From Pseudomonas jessenii (GTDB taxonomy: Bacteria > Pseudomonadota > Gammaproteobacteria > Pseudomonadales > Pseudomonadaceae): a DNA stretch of 64,000 bases. The translations under genes were made by a program, and so were the position numbers. The notes beneath the pieces were generated by a model. The model worked only from the letters and a program-made list of their open reading frames with translations, was not told the DNA's origin and did not search any database. Positions 52,547 to 61,760 of the stretch are shown piece by piece. Where the stretch lies: assembly GCF_002236115.1 (NCBI RefSeq), contig NZ_NIWT01000007.1, forward strand, positions 186,001 through 250,000. Direction: 5' to 3'. The stretch's first letter is position 1, and each line of letters starts with the position of its first letter.

Positions 52547-53296
52547 TCAGACTTCAGTGGCAACCCGCTTCTGCCTGGACCGACGGGACATCATGTTCAA
52601 CACCTCGATCGCAGCCGAGAATGCCATGGCCGCATAGACGTAGCCTTTCGGTACATGGGCGCCAAAGCCTTCGGCAATCAGCGTCATGCCGATCATGATC
52701 AGGAAGCCCAGGGCCAGCATCACCACTGTCGGGTTGTCGTTGATGAACTTGGCCAGCGGATCAGCCGCCAGCAACATCACCAGTACCGACACCACCACCG
52801 CGATGACCATGATCGGCAAATGCTCGGTCATGCCGACAGCGGTAATGATGCTGTCGATGGAGAACACCATATCCAGCATCAGGATCTGACCGATCGCGGC
52901 CGCGAAGCCCAGGGTCACGGTCGAGGTCGCCGACTTCGGATCTTCCGGTGCCGGGTCCATGCTGTGATGGATCTCGGTGGTCGCCTTCCACAACAGGAAC
53001 AGGCCACCGGCAATCAGGATCATGTCTTTCCAGGAAAACGCGTGGCCGAGAATCTCGATCACCGGATTGGTCAACTGGACGATGAACGCGATGGTGCTCA
53101 GCAAGCCCAGACGCAGGATCAACGCCATGCCGATACCGATGCGCCGTGCCCGCTGTCGATTGTGCAAGGGCAGCTTGTTGGTCAGGATCGAGATGAAGAT
53201 CAGGTTGTCGATGCCGAGCACGATCTCCATCACGATCAGGGTGGCAAGGGCGACCCAGGCGGTGGGGCTGGCGGCAAGTTGTAAAAGGTAGTCCAT
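52547..53296 (-). CDS. TerC-family integral membrane protein
   Basis: This 249-residue protein with about seven membrane helices belongs to the TerC/Alx family, linked to metal ion (manganese) efflux or tellurite resistance. The conserved intramembrane acidic motifs are present: MEIVLGIDNLIFISIL near the N-terminus and MLDMVFSIDSIITAVG in the middle. A basic C-terminal tail (RRSRQKR) follows. Start MDYLLQLAASPTAWV is typical. A yybP-like leader was not recognised upstream. Confidence 0.88.
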   Translation of the reverse strand: MDYLLQLAASPTAWVALATLIVMEIVLGIDNLIFISILTNKLPLHNRQRARRIGIGMALILRLGLLSTIAFIVQLTNPVIEILGHAFSWKDMILIAGGLFLLWKATTEIHHSMDPAPEDPKSATSTVTLGFAAAIGQILMLDMVFSIDSIITAVGMTEHLPIMVIAVVVSVLVMLLAADPLAKFINDNPTVVMLALGFLIMIGMTLIAEGFGAHVPKGYVYAAMAFSAAIEVLNMMSRRSRQKRVATEV

Positions 53297-53325
53297 GGGT
53301 CAGTCCTGACTCGTTGTAATACGGT

Positions 53326-53568
53326 TTAGATTTCCTGGGAGGAAGATTCGGTTTTTTCCGAGTCTTTTTCCGATGATTCTTTTTTGCTGATCAACCCGCC
53401 GGTGGCGTCACTGAGTGCTTGCTCGGCGGCCTTATGGGTATCGTCAATCGCCTGTTTGGCGCTTTCGGCAGCCTTGCCCATCAATTGTTGCGCGCTTTTC
53501 TCGGCCTGGTCGCAACCGGCCAGTACCAGTAAAGACGTGATCAGCAATGCCGTGGCTTTAAGCTTCAT
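53326..53568 (-). CDS. Small lipoprotein
   Basis: An 80-residue product with a lipoprotein signal (ALLITSLLVLAGCDQ, Cys19) followed by an Ala/Lys/Glu-rich helical region (KAAESAKQAIDDTHKAAEQA) and a Ser/Glu tail. GGAAAG stands before the ATG. Related small helical lipoproteins are common in Pseudomonas. It is 29 bases upstream of the TerC gene in the same direction, so possibly co-transcribed. Confidence 0.75.
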   Translation of the reverse strand: MKLKATALLITSLLVLAGCDQAEKSAQQLMGKAAESAKQAIDDTHKAAEQALSDATGGLISKKESSEKDSEKTESSSQEI

Positions 53569-53703
53569 GATGCTTTCCTCGATAGAACGAACGGGACCTA
53601 AACGATGGCCCGTTGATAGCGATGCATTCTAGGGAAGTGAATACTTCAGGAAAATTCGTATTTTCAGCGGCTATACTTCGGTTTTTACGAACTGTAGATC
53701 GCC

Positions 53704-54603
53704 ATGCTCAACTATCGGCAATTGCATTACTTCTGGGTGGTGGCCAAGACCGGCAGCATCGTGCGCGCCTGTGAGCAGCTCAATCTCACGCCACAAACCA
53801 TCAGTGGGCAGATTTCATTACTGGAACAGACCTTTGGTATCGAGTTGTTTCGGCGTGTCGGACGGCAACTCGAACTCACCGAGGCCGGCCGGCAGGCACT
53901 GCCCTACGCCGAACAAATGTTCCAGCTGGGTGGCGAACTGGAACTGATGCTGCGGGCACAACCCAATGAGCAGCAGATCCTGTTTCGCGTCGGCGTGGCC
54001 GACGTGGTGCCCAAGTCCATCGTCTATCGCCTGATTGCACCGACCATGGAGCTGAGCGAACCGCTGCGCATCACTTGTCGCGAAGACAAGCTTGAACGTT
54101 TGTTGGCCGACCTGGCGATCCAGCGCCTGGACCTGGTGATATCCGACAGCCCGATGCCATCGCACCTGGACATCAAGGGCTACAGCCAGAAACTTGGTGA
54201 GTGCGGGATCAGCTTCTTCGCCACCCCAGAGCTGGCGGCCCGTTACGGTCACGACTTTCCGCGCAACCTGCACGGTGCGCCGCTACTGATTCCCGGGCCG
54301 GAAACCGTGGTGCGCAGCCGTTTGCAACGGTGGTTTGCCGAGCAGCAGATCCAGCCGCAAATTGTCGGCGAGTTCGACGACAGCGCCCTGATGCAGGCCT
54401 TCGGCCAATCCGGCAGCGGGATCTTCATCGGCCCGAGCGTGATTGCCGATGAGGTGCGACGCCAATATGGCGTGCAGGTGATCGGCCAGACCGACGCGGT
54501 GAGCGAGTCGTTCTATGCCATCTCAGTGGAACGCAAGGTCAAGCACCCCGGCATTGTCGCCATTACCGAAGGTGCCCGACGCGAGCTGTTTACCGAGTTT
54601 TAG
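53704..54603 (+). CDS. nhaR: LysR-family activator NhaR
   Basis: This 299-residue LysR-type regulator opens MLNYRQLHYFWVVAKTGSI with helix-turn-helix ACEQLNLTPQTISGQISLLE, and the C-terminal effector domain includes the NhaR-type blocks FRVGVADVVPKSIVYRLIAP and RLDLVISDSPMP. In E. coli NhaR responds to sodium and activates the antiporter gene nhaA; no nhaA is next to it here, so its target must be elsewhere. It converges with the MFS gene, five bases between their ends. Confidence 0.88.
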   Translation: MLNYRQLHYFWVVAKTGSIVRACEQLNLTPQTISGQISLLEQTFGIELFRRVGRQLELTEAGRQALPYAEQMFQLGGELELMLRAQPNEQQILFRVGVADVVPKSIVYRLIAPTMELSEPLRITCREDKLERLLADLAIQRLDLVISDSPMPSHLDIKGYSQKLGECGISFFATPELAARYGHDFPRNLHGAPLLIPGPETVVRSRLQRWFAEQQIQPQIVGEFDDSALMQAFGQSGSGIFIGPSVIADEVRRQYGVQVIGQTDAVSESFYAISVERKVKHPGIVAITEGARRELFTEF

Positions 54604-54608
54604 GACAC

Positions 54609-55763
54609 TCAGGCGCAGACTTCCCGGGGTTTGAAGGTCATCAGCGCAATGGCCAGCAGGATCGAGGCGAGAATGAACGCCGCCGCGGCGAAGCCAAGGC
54701 CTTGCAGGCCGACGCTGTCGATTACCCGGCCACCGATCATCGCGCCCAGACCGATACCGAGGTTGGCCCCGGCGATGTTCAGCGACGCGGCGAACGCTGG
54801 CGCCTCGGGCGCAGCTTTCATCAGGCGCACATGGCTGACCAGGAACAACGCTGCCTGGGTCACGCCCCAGATGCCCATCGCTGCTGCCAGACCCAGCGGC
54901 GAGTGGATGTTCGGCACCAGCGCCACCAGGCCGGCAATCATGAACGCACAGAACATCATCGACGCCATCAGCGGATGACGATCCACCGCACGGCCACCCA
55001 GTGAGTTGCCGATCAGCCCGACCGCACCAAAGCCCATCAGGCACCAGCCAACCACGGTGCCGTTGAAGCCGGCCAGTCGCTCAAGGATGTCCGCCAGATA
55101 GGTGTACGCGGTGAACATGCCGCTGAACACAATCACAGACAGCAGCACGTGACCGAGCATCAGCGGGCTGCGCAGGATCTTGAACTGCGAGCGAAAGCTC
55201 ACCTGATGCTGGTGCAGGTTGGTCCTGGGCAGATAGATAAACAGCAGCAACGCCTTGGCAAAGGCGATGACCGCCAGAATCGCGAAAGCACTGCGCCAGC
55301 CGAACGCATCGGAAATCAGCGTGCCCACGGGAATACCGAACACCGTGGCGCAAACGATGCCGAAGCCGATCTTGGCGATGGCGCGACCGGCGTAATCCGG
55401 CCCGACGATGTCCACCGCCGTTTCGCTGGCCAAGGCCCAGAACACTGGCAACCCCAGCGCCGGGATCAAGCGGGCAAACGCCATCACCCAGATGTTCGGC
55501 GCCAGCGCCGCGACCGTGTTGGCCAGGCCAAACATGATCAGCACCGAGATGAACAACTTGCGACGCTCGAAGCGGGCGAAATACGCCGTCAGGAACGGCC
55601 CGAACGCGGCCACGGTGAAGGCGAACAGGGTCACCAGCAAACCGGCCTGCGGGATGCTGACCTCCAGGTCCCTGGCGATAGCCGGCAACAGGCCAACAAT
55701 GATGAATTCCGTGGTCAGCACCGTGAAGCCGGCGGCGGACAACAGAAGAATGGGCAGCAGCAT
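54609..55763 (-). CDS. Major facilitator superfamily transporter, sugar/drug efflux type
   Basis: This 384-residue protein with about twelve membrane helices starts MLLPILLLSAAGFTVLTTEF, typical of the DHA1 subgroup (AraJ/SotB-like). The motif between helices 2 and 3 reads GPFLTAYFARFERRKLF. ATG 55763 has GGAG upstream; the open frame reaches 55991 but that part crosses non-coding DNA. Likely exports sugars or small drugs; substrate unknown. Confidence 0.88.
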   Translation of the reverse strand: MLLPILLLSAAGFTVLTTEFIIVGLLPAIARDLEVSIPQAGLLVTLFAFTVAAFGPFLTAYFARFERRKLFISVLIMFGLANTVAALAPNIWVMAFARLIPALGLPVFWALASETAVDIVGPDYAGRAIAKIGFGIVCATVFGIPVGTLISDAFGWRSAFAILAVIAFAKALLLFIYLPRTNLHQHQVSFRSQFKILRSPLMLGHVLLSVIVFSGMFTAYTYLADILERLAGFNGTVVGWCLMGFGAVGLIGNSLGGRAVDRHPLMASMMFCAFMIAGLVALVPNIHSPLGLAAAMGIWGVTQAALFLVSHVRLMKAAPEAPAFAASLNIAGANLGIGLGAMIGGRVIDSVGLQGLGFAAAAFILASILLAIALMTFKPREVCA

Positions 55764-56216
55764 GCAAAACTCCAGAAAACGAAAACACCAGCGATAGCCC
55801 GAAGGCCCACTGGCAGACATGAAAATGAGGATGGCGAATCTTAACAGAGTGTTTTCGGATGCGGTTGCACGAACCTGCAATTCGCGTTGAAGACCAGGGT
55901 GGCAGTTCGTCACAGGTCTGAAAGATCGTTCCTGCGCTGTGATAAAGTCCGCGCCCTGAAAAACGTACACCCTGTGATCAATGCCGATCATTTAAGGGGC
56001 AAAACCTGTGGGAGCGAGCTTGCTCGCGATGGCGGACCGTCAGACAACGCAAGTGTCGACTGTGCCAGTCGTCATCGCGAGCAAGCTCGCTCCCACAAGG
56101 AATGCGGTGTTCTACACCCTGTATTCCCCTCCCGGTTTCCGGTCTGCGGCCTGCCCTGCTTGTTGCTGCAACTGCGACGAAACCATGCACTTATAAAAAT
56201 TCAGAGATGCCGTTTT
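55764..56216. other. Intergenic region between the MFS and sstT genes
   Basis: It contains the REPIN at 56005-56100 and presumably the divergent promoters of both genes. No further gene was recognised; the open frame that runs through it into sstT translates the repeat. Confidence 0.5.
56005..56100. repeat. REPIN-type inverted repeat
   Basis: Arms CCTGTGGGAGCGAGCTTGCT and the inverse AGCAAGCTCGCTCCCACAAGG around a ~45-base spacer, in a divergent intergenic region. Confidence 0.85.
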
Positions 56217-57449
56217 ATGACAGCTTCATCCCCTTCTCTATTGCAACGCCTTAAACGCCTGAGCCTGGTCACACAGATCGTGATCGGCCTGATCGCCGGC
56301 ATTGCCCTGGCGCTGATCGCCCCCGACATGGCGAAGTCCACGGCGTTCATCGGCAAAGTGTTTGTCTCGGCGCTCAAAGCCGTCGCGCCGATCCTGGTGT
56401 TCGTGCTGGTCATGGCGTCGATTGCCAACCACAAGCACGGCCAGGAAACCCACATCCGGCCGATTCTGTTCCTGTATCTGCTGGGCACTTTCGCCGCGGC
56501 CGTTGTGGCGGTGGTTGCCAGCATGACGTTCCCGTCGAGCCTGGTGCTGTCGACCCAGGACGTCGCGGTCACAGCGCCTGGCGGGATTGGCGAAGTGTTG
56601 CAAAGCCTGTTGCTGAGCGTGGTCGATAATCCGGTCAGCGCCCTGATGAATGCCAATTTCATCGGCATCCTGGCGTGGGCCATCGGTATGGGTATTGCCA
56701 TCCGCCACGCCGGCGACACCACCCGTGAAGTGCTGGGCGACCTGTCCAACGGCGTGACGGTGATCGTGCGCCTGGTGATCAGCTTCGCCCCGCTGGGCAT
56801 CTTCGGCCTGGTGGCCTCGACCCTCGCCACTTCCGGCTTCGGTGCCTTGATCGGCTACGCGCACCTGCTGGCCGTGCTGCTGGGCTGCATGCTGTTCGTG
56901 GCGCTGGTGATGAACCCGCTCATCGTGTTCTGGAAACTGCGCCGCAACCCGTACCCGCTGGTGCTGACCTGCCTGCGCGAGAGCGGTATCACGGCGTTCT
57001 TCACCCGCAGCTCGGCGGCGAACATTCCGGTCAACCTGGAGTTGAGCAAGCGTCTGGGCCTGCACGAAGACACCTACTCGGTATCGATCCCGCTGGGCGC
57101 GACCATCAACATGGCGGGTGCTGCGATCACCATCACCGTACTGACCCTGGCGGCCGTGCACACCCTCGGCATCACCGTGGACGTTCCGACGGCGATCCTG
57201 CTGAGCGTCGTCGCGGCGATCTGCGCCTGCGGTGCTTCCGGTGTAGCCGGTGGTTCGCTGTTGCTGATTCCACTGGCGTGCAGCCTGTTCGGCATCCCGA
57301 GCGAAATCGCCATGCAGGTGGTGGCGGTCGGTTTCATCATCGGCGTGTTGCAGGACTCGGCGGAAACCGCGCTCAACTCGTCCACCGATGTGCTGTTCAC
57401 CGCGGCGGCTTGCCTGGGTGAAGAGCAAAAAGCCGAACGCCTGGCCTGA
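56217..57449 (+). CDS. sstT: Serine/threonine:sodium symporter SstT
   Basis: This 410-residue inner-membrane protein is of the dicarboxylate/amino acid:cation symporter family. It opens MTASSPSLLQRLKRLSLVTQ, followed by hydrophobic helices. Family motifs include the serine-rich hairpin TRSSAANIPVNLELSKRLG, SIPLGATINMAGAAITITVL for substrate and sodium binding, and CACGASGVAGGSLLLIPLA. Length and motifs fit SstT, which imports serine and threonine with sodium. ATG 56217 is the family start; the frame is open 110 codons further upstream through REPIN DNA. Confidence 0.93.
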   Translation: MTASSPSLLQRLKRLSLVTQIVIGLIAGIALALIAPDMAKSTAFIGKVFVSALKAVAPILVFVLVMASIANHKHGQETHIRPILFLYLLGTFAAAVVAVVASMTFPSSLVLSTQDVAVTAPGGIGEVLQSLLLSVVDNPVSALMNANFIGILAWAIGMGIAIRHAGDTTREVLGDLSNGVTVIVRLVISFAPLGIFGLVASTLATSGFGALIGYAHLLAVLLGCMLFVALVMNPLIVFWKLRRNPYPLVLTCLRESGITAFFTRSSAANIPVNLELSKRLGLHEDTYSVSIPLGATINMAGAAITITVLTLAAVHTLGITVDVPTAILLSVVAAICACGASGVAGGSLLLIPLACSLFGIPSEIAMQVVAVGFIIGVLQDSAETALNSSTDVLFTAAACLGEEQKAERLA

Positions 57450-57460
57450 CCCCGCCGCCC

Positions 57461-57553
57461 CTGTGGGAGCGAGCTTGCTCGCGATGAGGGAGTGTCAGTC
57501 GACATCAAAGTTGAATGACCCACCGCTATCGCGAGCAAGCTCGCTCCCACAGG
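57461..57553. repeat. REPIN-type inverted repeat
   Basis: Arms CCTGTGGGAGCGAGCTTGCT and AGCAAGCTCGCTCCCACAGG, between convergent sstT and the DUF1993 gene. Confidence 0.85.
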
Positions 57554-57587
57554 GGTCTGCGGTGTAAATGAAAAATGCGGCCCCATG

Positions 57588-57626
57588 AAAAAGCCCCCGC
57601 AGCCTCAGGCTCCGGGGGCTTTTTTG
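57588..57626 (-). terminator. Terminator of the DUF1993 gene
   Basis: AAAAAGCCCCCG ... CGGGGGCTTTTTT stem-loop with tails on both sides, between convergent genes. Confidence 0.8.
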
Positions 57627-57638
57627 TACCCGGACGGT

Positions 57639-58148
57639 TTAGAACGCGCCCATGTAGTCGCGCTTGCCCACTTCCACGCCGTTATGGCGCAGCAGTGCGT
57701 AAGTGGTGGTGATGTGGAAGAAGAACTGCGGCAGGCCGTAGGTCAGCAGGTAGGACTGGCCGCTGAAGCGCTTCTCTTTAGGCGTGCCCGGACGGGTGAC
57801 GATCTCGATGCCTTCCTTGCCGTTGATCTGCTCCGGCTTGATCGAGCCGATGAAGGCCAGTGCCTTGGCAATCAACGCTTGCAGTTCAGCGAAGGTGGTT
57901 TCGCTGTCGTCGTACTTCGGCAGCTCGACTTCAGCCAGACGACCGGTAACACCCTTGCTGAAATCAACGGCGATCTGCACCTGACGCACCAGAGGGAACA
58001 TGTCCGGGAACAGGCGCGCTTGCAGGAACGCGTTAGGGTCGATGTTTTTTTCGGTGGCGTGAGCCTCGGCCTTTTTCAGTACATCGCTCAGGGCGTTGAG
58101 CATTTGCTGGAAAACAGGCACGGAAGCGTCGTACAGGGAAATGGTCAT
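57639..58148 (-). CDS. DUF1993 family protein
   Basis: This 169-residue cytosolic protein opens MTISLYDASVPVFQQMLNAL, with ARLFPDMFPLVRQVQIAVDF and the C-terminal FFFHITTTYALLRHNGVEVGK. These match the DUF1993 family, related to DinB-like four-helix bundles. His residues in FFFHITTTYALLRHN could bind metal. Function unknown. Single gene between a REPIN and a terminator. Confidence 0.88.
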   Translation of the reverse strand: MTISLYDASVPVFQQMLNALSDVLKKAEAHATEKNIDPNAFLQARLFPDMFPLVRQVQIAVDFSKGVTGRLAEVELPKYDDSETTFAELQALIAKALAFIGSIKPEQINGKEGIEIVTRPGTPKEKRFSGQSYLLTYGLPQFFFHITTTYALLRHNGVEVGKRDYMGAF

Positions 58149-58186
58149 GGCAGGTCTCGTATGGTGACTGGAGGGATCGCAGGTAA

Positions 58187-58290
58187 CCTGTGGGAGCGAG
58201 CTTGCTCGCGATGGACGCGAACGATAACGCGTTCTGTCTGAATAAACGCGTAGCGCTGGAGTCCATCGCGAGCGAGCTCGCTCCTACAGG
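58187..58290. repeat. REPIN-type inverted repeat
   Basis: Arms CCTGTGGGAGCGAGCTTGCT and the inverse GAGCGAGCTCGCTCCTACAGG with a longer spacer, upstream of the DUF1993 gene. Confidence 0.85.
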
Positions 58291-58352
58291 TGATCAGCGT
58301 TGGAACGTGGGCCGATTATAGCCATGCACACGCCTCCCGAAACCGGTCTTTT

Positions 58353-59228
58353 TCAGCTGCCGTAAACTTTGGCCGCAGGAACCGCCTGCGTCATCAGTTG
58401 AGCGACGGCATCGCCCATCTCGCCGACCGCCCAGCGGCCCTGGCGATCCAGTTGCGGACCACGGCGCCAGCCGTCGGCAATCGACAACTTGCCGCCCTCG
58501 ACTTCGAACATCTGCCCGGTCACCTCGACGGAAGCCTCGGAGCCGAGCCACACCACCAGCGGCGCGACGTTTTCCGGGGCGAAGTAATCGAAGCCCTCTT
58601 CAGGCTTTTTCATGGTGTCGGCGAACACTTGCTCGGTCATCCCGGTGCGCGCGGCCGGCGCCAGGGCGTTGGCGGTGATCCCGTAGCGGCGCAGTTCAGC
58701 CGCCTGCACCAGCGTCAGCGAAGCAATACCGCCCTTGGCCGCCGCGTAGTTGGACTGACCGATGGAGCCCTGCAAACCGGCACCGGAGCTGGTGTTGATG
58801 ATCCGCGCATCGACCTTTGCGCCGCCCTTGACCTGCTCACGCCAGTACTTCACGGCGTGGCTGGAAATGCAGAAGTGACCCTTCAGGTGCACCGCTACCA
58901 CGGCGTCCCAGTCGGCTTCGCTGAGGCTGGCGAACATGCGATCGCGGCAGATGCCGGCGTTGTTGACCACCACGTTCAGGTCGCCGAACGTTTCGATGGC
59001 CTGGCGCACGATCAAGCCCGCCGAGTCATAGCGGGTGATGTCGTCGCTGTTGGCCACGGCGCTGCCGCCCTGGCCGAGGATTTCGCCGACCACGGCCAAC
59101 GCCGCTTCACGATTGATGTCGTTAACCACTACTTTTGCGCCTTCGGCGGCGAAGGCCAACGCGTAGGCACGGCCCAGACCACCGCCGGCACCGGTGATGA
59201 TCACGACGCGGTTTTCACAGATCTTCAT
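58353..59228 (-). CDS. Short-chain dehydrogenase/reductase of the acyl-CoA cluster
   Basis: This 291-residue SDR has the NAD(P) motif TGAGGGLGRAYALAFA (~12-27), VNNAG (~88), and catalytic Ser ... Tyr-x-x-x-Lys in NTSSGAGLQGSIGQSNYAAAK. It resembles the dehydrogenase domain of peroxisomal multifunctional enzyme and steroid/acyl-CoA SDRs, with a C-terminal extension of about 40 residues. In this cluster a 3-hydroxyacyl-CoA dehydrogenase role is plausible. It is the last gene of the group, separated from the thiolase gene by a REPIN. Confidence 0.85.
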   Translation of the reverse strand: MKICENRVVIITGAGGGLGRAYALAFAAEGAKVVVNDINREAALAVVGEILGQGGSAVANSDDITRYDSAGLIVRQAIETFGDLNVVVNNAGICRDRMFASLSEADWDAVVAVHLKGHFCISSHAVKYWREQVKGGAKVDARIINTSSGAGLQGSIGQSNYAAAKGGIASLTLVQAAELRRYGITANALAPAARTGMTEQVFADTMKKPEEGFDYFAPENVAPLVVWLGSEASVEVTGQMFEVEGGKLSIADGWRRGPQLDRQGRWAVGEMGDAVAQLMTQAVPAAKVYGS

Positions 59229-59268
59229 GTTCTACATCCTTTACATTCATCACTAGTCGCCACAATCC

Positions 59269-59361
59269 CCTGTGGGAGCTGGCTTGCCTGCGATGCAGGC
59301 GCCGCGGTGTGTCAAATCCACCGCAGCGATCCCATCGCGGGCAAGCCACGCTCCCACAAGG
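59269..59361. repeat. REPIN-type inverted repeat, variant arms
   Basis: Arms CCTGTGGGAGCTGGCTTGCC and GGCAAGCCACGCTCCCACAAG. The core differs (AGCTGGCTTGCC instead of AGCGAGCTTGCT), so it belongs to a diverged subgroup. It lies between the thiolase and SDR genes. Confidence 0.8.
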
Positions 59362-59378
59362 ATTGGCGGCATCCTGGT

Positions 59379-60527
59379 TTACAAGCGTTCGATGATCGTC
59401 ACGTTGGCCTGACCGCCGCCTTCGCACATGGTCTGCATGCCGAAGCGTCCGCCGCTGCGCTCCAGTTCATGCAGCAAGGTGCACATCAAGCGGGTGCCGG
59501 TGGCGCCCAATGGATGTCCGAGGGCAATCGCGCCGCCATTGACGTTGGTCTGTTCGTGGGGGTAGCCGGTCTCTTTCAACCAGGCCATGGCCACCGAGGC
59601 GAAGGCTTCGTTGATCTCCACCCGGTCGATGTCTTCGAGCTTCATGCCGGCGCGCTTGAGTGCGTAAGCGGTGGCCGGGATCGGTGCGGTGAGCATCCAG
59701 ATCGGGTCTTCGGCGCGCACGCTCAGGTGATGGATGCGTGCCCGTGGCGTCAGGCCGTAACGTTTGAGCGCCGCCTCCGAGACGATCAGCATCGCGCTGG
59801 CCGCGTCGCAGGTCTGGCTCGACACCGCGGCGGTGACCCGGTCACAGCCAAACAGGAATTCCAGCTCGGACATTTTTTCCAGGCTGGTCTGGCGCGGGGT
59901 TTCGTCATGCAGCACACCGGCCAGCGGCACGATCTCGCGGTTGAAGCGGCCTTGCTCGATGGCCTGCAAGGCACGTCGATGGGACTCAAGCGAATAGGCT
60001 TCAAGTTGCGCCCGGGACAGGTCCCACTTTTCGGCGATCATCTGCGCCGAACGGAACTGCGTTGGGGGTTGCGCGCCATAGCGCCTCACCCAGCCTTCGG
60101 AACCGCTGAACGGATCAGTGAAACCCAAGGGCTCGGCGGCGATCATCGCCGAGGAAATCGGGATCTGGGTCATGGTCTGCACGCCACCGGCGATGACCAC
60201 GTCCTGAGTCCCGCTCATCACCGCCTGGGCGGCGAAGTGCACCGCTTGCTGGGACGAGCCGCACTGGCGATCGATGGTGGTGCCCGGCACCGATTGCGAC
60301 AGGCCGGCCGCCAGCCAACTGGTGCGGGCGATGTCACCGGCCAGCGGGCCGATGGTGTCGACACAGCCGAAGATCACGTCGTCGTAATCCTCGTCGGGAA
60401 TGGCATTGCGCTCGACCAGCGCGCGCAATACGTGGGCGCCCAGGTCGGCGGCGTGGATCTGGCTCAGACCACCTTTGCGCCGCCCGGTGGGCGTACGCAG
60501 GGCGTCGACTATGTAGGCTTCAGGCAT
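59379..60527 (-). CDS. Acetyl-CoA acyltransferase (thiolase)
   Basis: This 382-residue thiolase has the nucleophile Cys in TTIDRQCGSSQQAVHFAAQ (~residue 89), NEAFASVAMAW with the family Asn/Glu, NGGAIALGHPLGATGTR with the catalytic His, and the second Cys in QTMCEGGGQANVTIIERL. It cleaves 3-ketoacyl-CoA in the last step of beta-oxidation. The neighbouring dehydrogenases, hydratase and SDR make a complete cycle. Confidence 0.93.
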   Translation of the reverse strand: MPEAYIVDALRTPTGRRKGGLSQIHAADLGAHVLRALVERNAIPDEDYDDVIFGCVDTIGPLAGDIARTSWLAAGLSQSVPGTTIDRQCGSSQQAVHFAAQAVMSGTQDVVIAGGVQTMTQIPISSAMIAAEPLGFTDPFSGSEGWVRRYGAQPPTQFRSAQMIAEKWDLSRAQLEAYSLESHRRALQAIEQGRFNREIVPLAGVLHDETPRQTSLEKMSELEFLFGCDRVTAAVSSQTCDAASAMLIVSEAALKRYGLTPRARIHHLSVRAEDPIWMLTAPIPATAYALKRAGMKLEDIDRVEINEAFASVAMAWLKETGYPHEQTNVNGGAIALGHPLGATGTRLMCTLLHELERSGGRFGMQTMCEGGGQANVTIIERL

Positions 60528-60576
60528 GGTCTACCTCTGTGAAAAATTGAAATCTGGTATTAAGAGCGCCGAAAAA

Positions 60577-60670
60577 CCTGTGGGAGCGAGCTTGCTCGCG
60601 ATTGCGTCAGTTCAGTCGACAAAAATGTTGAATGTGCTGCCGCCATCGCGAGCAAGCTCGCTCCCACAGG
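60577..60670. repeat. REPIN-type inverted repeat
   Basis: Arms CCTGTGGGAGCGAGCTTGCT and AGCAAGCTCGCTCCCACAGG, between the second acyl-CoA dehydrogenase and the thiolase gene. Confidence 0.85.
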
Positions 60671-60694
60671 GATGTAGTCACCCTTACTGACGGG

Positions 60695-61750
60695 TTAGAA
60701 CGTACTGCCCGCACCCAGCGCAGGCTTACCGTCCAGCAACACAGCGCGAATCCTCCCCTTGTGCACACCGCGATCGCCCCAGACCTTGTCCAGCGCCCAG
60801 GCGCGCTTCATGAACAGATGCAAGTCGACTTCCCAGGTGTACCCCATGGCGCCGTGGGCCTGGATGGTGTTCTTCGCCGCAAGCATGGCCGCTTCCGCGG
60901 TTGCCAGTTTGGCGTGGGAGACGAATACGTCCTGATCTGCCTGCTGCTCTGCGACCGCATAGGCGGCGCGATACAGCGGACCTTTAGCGAACTCGATCTG
61001 CACCGCGACGTTAGCCATCAGATGCTTGACCGCCTGGAACGACCCCACCGGTTTGCCGAACTGCTTGCGCTCGAAGGTGTAGTCCACTGCCAGGTCGACC
61101 ATGCGCTTGGCCAGCCCGAGCAATTGCGCGGCACTGGCGAGGGCGCCACGGTTGAAGGCAGCGGCCCACAAACGTCGGCCCTGTTCACCGCTGGCAACAC
61201 AGGTGCCAGGTGTTGGCGTCCACTCGATCTGGAACAACTGACGGCTCGGGTCGACCGACTCGTTGCGGGTCAGGCGCACGGCATCACGCTCCAGCGCATG
61301 CACTTCATCGCCATGGGCCAGCAACAGCAGATCGGCGACATGGGCATCGCTGACCAGCGGGTTGCCCGGCTCGGAAACCGCGAGACGCGCGCGGCCCTCG
61401 GCCACTCGCGACAGCCATTTTTGTTTGAGCGGGGCATGTTGCTCATCCAGGGCGGCGAGCAACGGCACGCCGACCAGCATGGTGTCCACCAGCGGCTCAG
61501 GCAGACCGGCGTAACCGCATTCCTGGGCAATCAGCACGAAGTCCAGCTCATTCATGCCCATGCCGTCCTGTGCCTCGGGCACGGTCAGGGCGGTCAGGCC
61601 CAGTTCCACCAATTGCGCCCAGAGTTGCTCACTGCGCCCGCTGTCGCTCTGCCACAGTTCGCGAATGCGTTCCGGGGTGACTTCGTTGATCAGGAAGCTG
61701 CGGACGTTGTCCTGAAACAGCAGTTGGTCGCGGCTGAAACTAAAGTCCAT
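60695..61750 (-). CDS. Acyl-CoA dehydrogenase, small subunit type
   Basis: A 351-residue acyl-CoA dehydrogenase-fold protein (FSFSRDQLLFQDNVRSFLIN; YTFERKQFGKPVGSFQAVKH; AKNTIQAHGAMGYTWEVDLH). It is shorter than the usual ~380 and does not show the canonical catalytic Glu motif near the C-terminus. Together with the adjacent 388-aa dehydrogenase (10 bases apart) it looks like one half of an alpha2beta2 dehydrogenase, as known in steroid side-chain degradation. Substrate unknown. Confidence 0.88.
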   Translation of the reverse strand: MDFSFSRDQLLFQDNVRSFLINEVTPERIRELWQSDSGRSEQLWAQLVELGLTALTVPEAQDGMGMNELDFVLIAQECGYAGLPEPLVDTMLVGVPLLAALDEQHAPLKQKWLSRVAEGRARLAVSEPGNPLVSDAHVADLLLLAHGDEVHALERDAVRLTRNESVDPSRQLFQIEWTPTPGTCVASGEQGRRLWAAAFNRGALASAAQLLGLAKRMVDLAVDYTFERKQFGKPVGSFQAVKHLMANVAVQIEFAKGPLYRAAYAVAEQQADQDVFVSHAKLATAEAAMLAAKNTIQAHGAMGYTWEVDLHLFMKRAWALDKVWGDRGVHKGRIRAVLLDGKPALGAGSTF

Positions 61751-61760
61751 GGTCTACTCC

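Noticed and set aside
55887..56216. N-terminal extension of SstT by 110 codons
   Set aside because: It translates REPIN DNA and intergenic sequence; the family N-terminus begins at 56217.
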